From: a virus
IMG/VR virus record: IMGVR_UViG_3300005043_000009
Span: 1 to 31,170 of that record
Reading direction: 5' to 3' (one strand)
Length of the DNA stretch: 31,170 bases
A program made the translations under genes and the position numbers. Shown here in pieces: positions 28,358 to 31,170 of this stretch. Position 1 is the stretch's first letter. Each line of letters starts with the position of its first letter. The notes beneath the pieces were generated by a model, which was not told the origin of the DNA, did no database searches, and saw only the letters and a list, made by a program, of their open reading frames with translations.

Positions 28358-28573
28358 ATGCCACGTCCTAAGAAGCTAATTGAAACTATCGCCTTGAGGA
28401 ATGTCCGCCCTGAACTTAACGAGAATGGATCTCCCGGCGACATCGTCAGAAAAGGCGGAACAGTCCATCTTAATAAGGATGAGCTGGAGAAGTACGTCCA
28501 GATAGGCGCAGTTGAAGTGCCTGCTTATAAGTACGTGGAACCAGAAGCTCCAAAGATTGAAGGAGATGAATAA
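28358..28573 (+). CDS. Small structural-region protein, 71 residues
   Basis: Begins MPRPKKLIETIALRNVRPEL, mixed with GDIVRKGGTVHLNKDELEKY, then an acidic Pro-rich tail. The form is common in phages directly behind capsid genes. Virion role is inferred; the fold resembles small head-associated proteins. RBS GGAGA. Confidence 0.65.
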   Translation: MPRPKKLIETIALRNVRPELNENGSPGDIVRKGGTVHLNKDELEKYVQIGAVEVPAYKYVEPEAPKIEGDE

Positions 28574-28938
28574 TGGGTGAACAAGTAGATAAGCTATTAA
28601 ATGCCGTTCTTACGTTCAAAATCGTCAATGTGTCTAGTGCCGGTCAGGTTTTTATTCCTATTCCTGATGGGTACGATGGTGAAGTTGTCGAGATTGTAAC
28701 GGCTCTAAACGGTGCTATTACCGGAGGTGACGCTGTATTAACGCCTAAGATTGCCGGTGTAGCCATGACAAACGGGGTTATTACTATCGCTAACTCAGGA
28801 TCAGCGGCCGGTGATGTAGACCGCTCTCGACCTAGTAGCGCCAATGCTGTAGCAAGCGGCGGTTCTATTGAGATTGAGACGAATGGCGGCAGCACTGGCA
28901 CTGTTGAGGTTAACGGCACCATTAGAATCAGGCGGTAA
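28573..28938 (+). CDS. Beta-rich decoration-like protein, 121 residues
   Basis: After a short N-terminus, a Gly/Ala/Thr-rich beta pattern (GAITGGDAVLTPKIAGVAMT, then SIEIETNGGSTGTVEVNGTI) that is frequent in small phage head-decoration-like proteins. Overlaps the previous stop (TAATG). Structural role inferred. Confidence 0.6.
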   Translation: MGEQVDKLLNAVLTFKIVNVSSAGQVFIPIPDGYDGEVVEIVTALNGAITGGDAVLTPKIAGVAMTNGVITIANSGSAAGDVDRSRPSSANAVASGGSIEIETNGGSTGTVEVNGTIRIRR

Positions 28939-28940
28939 AT

Positions 28941-29258
28941 ATGAAGCGCACATTGGGTACTGACTCTTATACTGGATTGACTCAAGAATATCACTCGAAC
29001 ACTGACGGCACGTTTACTATCAAGACTTACCAGGACGTTTCAAGTTATTTGAATCAGAATGCAGAGGCTCGAGGTAACGCTAATGAAGGCTGGAAGGGCG
29101 AGATGCACGAAGTTGCTAGTATCCCACCATTAGTATGGCATACATGGTGGAAGGAATTCGGAGGCGACCCAATGGCGCAACATAATAGAAAGCGATTAAT
29201 AGCCAAGTTAAATTCAAACGAGTTTAAAGGCTTAAGGACTAAAGAAGGACGGATCTAA
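28941..29258 (+). CDS. Conserved phage virion-region protein, 105 residues
   Basis: MKRTLGTDSYTGLTQEYHSN, then VASIPPLVWHTWWKEFGGDP and NSNEFKGLRTKEGRI. Proteins with TGxxxEYH...IPxxVxxxWxxEFGxDP and KLNxxDFKxLRT occur next to neck genes of many phages. Function not known to me; head completion is likely by position. Confidence 0.7.
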   Translation: MKRTLGTDSYTGLTQEYHSNTDGTFTIKTYQDVSSYLNQNAEARGNANEGWKGEMHEVASIPPLVWHTWWKEFGGDPMAQHNRKRLIAKLNSNEFKGLRTKEGRI

Positions 29259-29884
29259 TGGGACTAGCCACGTATGAAGACCTAAAGCAATCGATTATTA
29301 ATTGGTCGCATCGGTCTGATTTAGATTTGTTGATTGATGATTTTATTTTACTAGCAGAAACCAGGATGTTTAATAATCCTATTGAGGTTTTGGAGGTTGC
29401 TGGGCAGGATACGACCGATAACACGCTGACTACCACGGGGAAAACTATAGCGCTCCCTGCCGACTACCAATCTATACGCAGTATCAGGCTAGAACTAAAC
29501 GGCGTTAATAATGACCTGCGTTACAGGGCGCCAGAACAGATGATTATCAGGGATGCGTCCGGCCTTCCTTCGTTCTTCACTGTATCAGGCACTAACATTG
29601 TTTTTGACAGAGTGCCGGACGCTGTTTATACAGTTAATCTCCAGTACTTTGCTAAGCCTACTGCTTTGTCATCGGCAAATCCTACTAATACGATATTGAC
29701 GAACAATCCAGATATTTACTTATTCGGTGCGCTGAATGCTCTTTTCGCGCACGCAAATAATGATATTGATGCGGCCAATTATGCCAATCAATTTATTGCG
29801 GCTATACGCGGCGCTAATAAGCTCGCAAAACAAGGGCGGTACGGCCCAGCTCCGGCGATGAGGATTGAGGGCGCCACTCCATGA
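29258..29884 (+). CDS. Head-tail adaptor, P22 gp4-like / SU10 adaptor
   Basis: 208 residues. Begins MGLATYEDLKQSIINWSHRS, with the pattern LIDDFILLAETRMFNNPIEV, then a beta-rich middle and a C-terminal helix region NPDIYLFGALNALFAHANND, in the order of adaptor proteins that attach to the portal (SU10/P22 gp4 type, about 166 in P22). It links portal to tail hub. ATG overlaps previous stop (TAATGG). Confidence 0.82.
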   Translation: MGLATYEDLKQSIINWSHRSDLDLLIDDFILLAETRMFNNPIEVLEVAGQDTTDNTLTTTGKTIALPADYQSIRSIRLELNGVNNDLRYRAPEQMIIRDASGLPSFFTVSGTNIVFDRVPDAVYTVNLQYFAKPTALSSANPTNTILTNNPDIYLFGALNALFAHANNDIDAANYANQFIAAIRGANKLAKQGRYGPAPAMRIEGATP

Positions 29885-31170
29885 CATTCCAAACTGTAGA
29901 TGTAAACACAACGGGTCCTAGTTATCAGGCGCGTTCACGTCCTTTATCCTCCCAGTCTACGATTAACTTTTATCAAGAGTTCGATGAGTCTGGTAAAAGC
30001 CCGTTCACACTCCAGTCATTCCCTGGTGAGACCGTGTTTAGCGCGGGCGTTGGGCCTGATCGTGGCTCTGAAGTTATGGCCGAGATAGATTATCGCGTCT
30101 TCGGCGGATCTTTGTTCGAGATAAGTCCATTGGGCGCTAGAACAAACAGGGGCGAGATAAGAGGCACAGACAGATGTATCATTGCTAATGATGGCACTAA
30201 CATGTTTATCGTACATGATGGACTAGTAGATCAATACAGCAGCGACACGAAGCTAATCACACCGGTAACTGACCTCGATATTGTCGGGTCGATTGCGGTT
30301 GATTTTATTAATTCTCAATTCATTTACACCAAGCCGGATCTATTTATTATTTCTGACGTTGGTGATGGTTCAAGCGCGTCAGGGTTAAACGCGGCTCAAG
30401 CAGAATCACAACCTGATGACTTGGTCAGAGCTTATGTATTTCAGCAAATAGCCTATATGTTTGGCGTTCACTCTACGGAGCCTTGGTATAACTCAGGTTC
30501 TGGACTGCCTCCGTTTATTCGCATTGATCCGCAGATCTTCCCGGTAGGTCTTGGCGCTATTCATTCTCTGGCTAGAAATGACACGGCCATGTACTGGCTA
30601 GGCGACGATAGACAGGTATACCAAAGCAGGGGCGGCGGCACGTTTGACCGAATATCCACTATCGCTATTGCCCACGCTATCGAAAACTATGACGTAGTTG
30701 ATGACGCGGTAGGATTTACATTTACCCTGGAGGGACAGAACTTCTATTTGCTTCACTTTCCTACGGCTAATGCGACGTGGTGCGTGAACGAAGGCCTTGG
30801 AAAAGACGGATGGTTTCAGCTTAGCGCTGGAATAACTGGCGATAAGTACAATGTAACCTCTCACTCATATGTTTATGGTAAGCATCTCGTTTCACATGAA
30901 ACCAACGGCGACTTGCTAGAGTGGGATCTCGAGGCTTTCACGAACGCAGGGGGTACGATTAAGAGAACTAGGGTGATGAGTTCAATCAGCGGTGACAGCA
31001 TCGGTGCCAGGGGCAAAAGAATCCAGATGTCGCGGCTAGAGTTCGTCATGGAGATGGGCGTTGGCTTGGTATCTGGGCAAGGAGTTGATCCCAAGATCAT
31101 GATAGAAGCGTCATACGATGGCGGTAAGAGCTTTGCGGCTGGCGAATGGCTCAGGATAGGCCGACTTGGA
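29881..31170 (+). CDS. P22 gp10-like packaged-DNA stabilisation / tail hub protein (partial)
   Basis: 430 codons to the right edge; the reading frame is still open. The start ATG overlaps the gp4-like stop (ATGA). The opening (SYQARSRPLSSQSTINFYQE) followed by SPFTLQSFPG and then a repetitive beta-propeller-like body with AIHSLARNDTAMYWLGDDRQ and WCVNEGLGKDGWFQ resembles P22 gp10 (472 residues), which closes the neck after DNA packaging. The remaining C-terminus lies beyond the window. Confidence 0.85.
   Translation, partial: MTFQTVDVNTTGPSYQARSRPLSSQSTINFYQEFDESGKSPFTLQSFPGETVFSAGVGPDRGSEVMAEIDYRVFGGSLFEISPLGARTNRGEIRGTDRCIIANDGTNMFIVHDGLVDQYSSDTKLITPVTDLDIVGSIAVDFINSQFIYTKPDLFIISDVGDGSSASGLNAAQAESQPDDLVRAYVFQQIAYMFGVHSTEPWYNSGSGLPPFIRIDPQIFPVGLGAIHSLARNDTAMYWLGDDRQVYQSRGGGTFDRISTIAIAHAIENYDVVDDAVGFTFTLEGQNFYLLHFPTANATWCVNEGLGKDGWFQLSAGITGDKYNVTSHSYVYGKHLVSHETNGDLLEWDLEAFTNAGGTIKRTRVMSSISGDSIGARGKRIQMSRLEFVMEMGVGLVSGQGVDPKIMIEASYDGGKSFAAGEWLRIGRLG

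Noticed and set aside
1-31170. CRISPR array, integrase, attachment site or IS element
   Set aside because: No regularly spaced repeats, recombinase motifs or terminal inverted repeats were seen in the window.

Overview
The window is a 31 kb piece of a tailed bacteriophage genome with no bacterial chromosomal gene in it. The structural genes point to a short-tailed (podovirus-type) phage. A small and a large terminase, a portal, a scaffold-like protein, a major capsid protein of the SU10/DUF5309 type, a P22 gp4-like adaptor and a P22 gp10-like tail hub protein follow each other at the right end. The gp10-like gene runs off the right edge. The early region is lambda-like in plan: a leftward recombination operon, a divergent control region, a rightward early operon whose first gene looks Cro-like, replication genes of the O/P kind, NinB and NinG, then lysis genes, then late genes. 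The host cannot be named from the sequence. The E. coli-like SSB, the nin genes and the RBS/promoter types fit a proteobacterium, probably gammaproteobacterial and not necessarily enteric.

Layout: 1-2177 is the end of a rightward late operon (C-terminus of one protein, a tail spike/fibre, and a small coiled-coil protein). 2182-2211 is a hairpin between convergent operons. 2205-5365 is a leftward operon: membrane-anchored protein, coiled-coil proteins, a Rad52-family annealing protein, a TolA-like coiled-coil protein, a transglutaminase-like cysteine protease and a frameshifted small ORF. 5366-5503 is the divergent control region with a 17-bp perfect inverted repeat. 5504-8875 is a tightly overlapping rightward operon of tiny genes with SSB. 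It ends in an intrinsic terminator at 8891-8920.

A strong promoter follows at 8941-8968 and drives three small genes (8998-9650). 9651-10175 is a 525-base stretch without a gene that is full of RNA-like structure, including two tRNA-like folds nested one inside the other (9840-9940). 10176-13755 carries a GIY-YIG protein, an HNH nuclease, a YopX-like protein and O-like and P-like replication proteins. A second copy of the 8941 promoter lies at 13757-13784. 13814-17041 holds small genes plus NinB and NinG. 17077-19715 is the lysis region (membrane proteins, M15 peptidase endolysin, 3-TM holin). 19737-20352 is a small gene plus a second HNH nuclease. 20353-20486 is a leader with a large hairpin in front of the late operon, 20487-31170.

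How it works together: the leftward operon and the nin genes would give single-strand annealing recombination (Rad52-like protein, SSB, NinB, NinG). The O/P-like pair would recruit host replication. The late block packages DNA (TerS/TerL/portal), builds the head and closes it with the gp4/gp10 neck. No integrase or CI-type repressor is visible in the window, so a lysogenic lifestyle is not shown here. The most unusual features are the nested tRNA-like element, the duplicated promoter with a palindrome in its spacer, the putative AUU start at 14067, and the chimeric late module.
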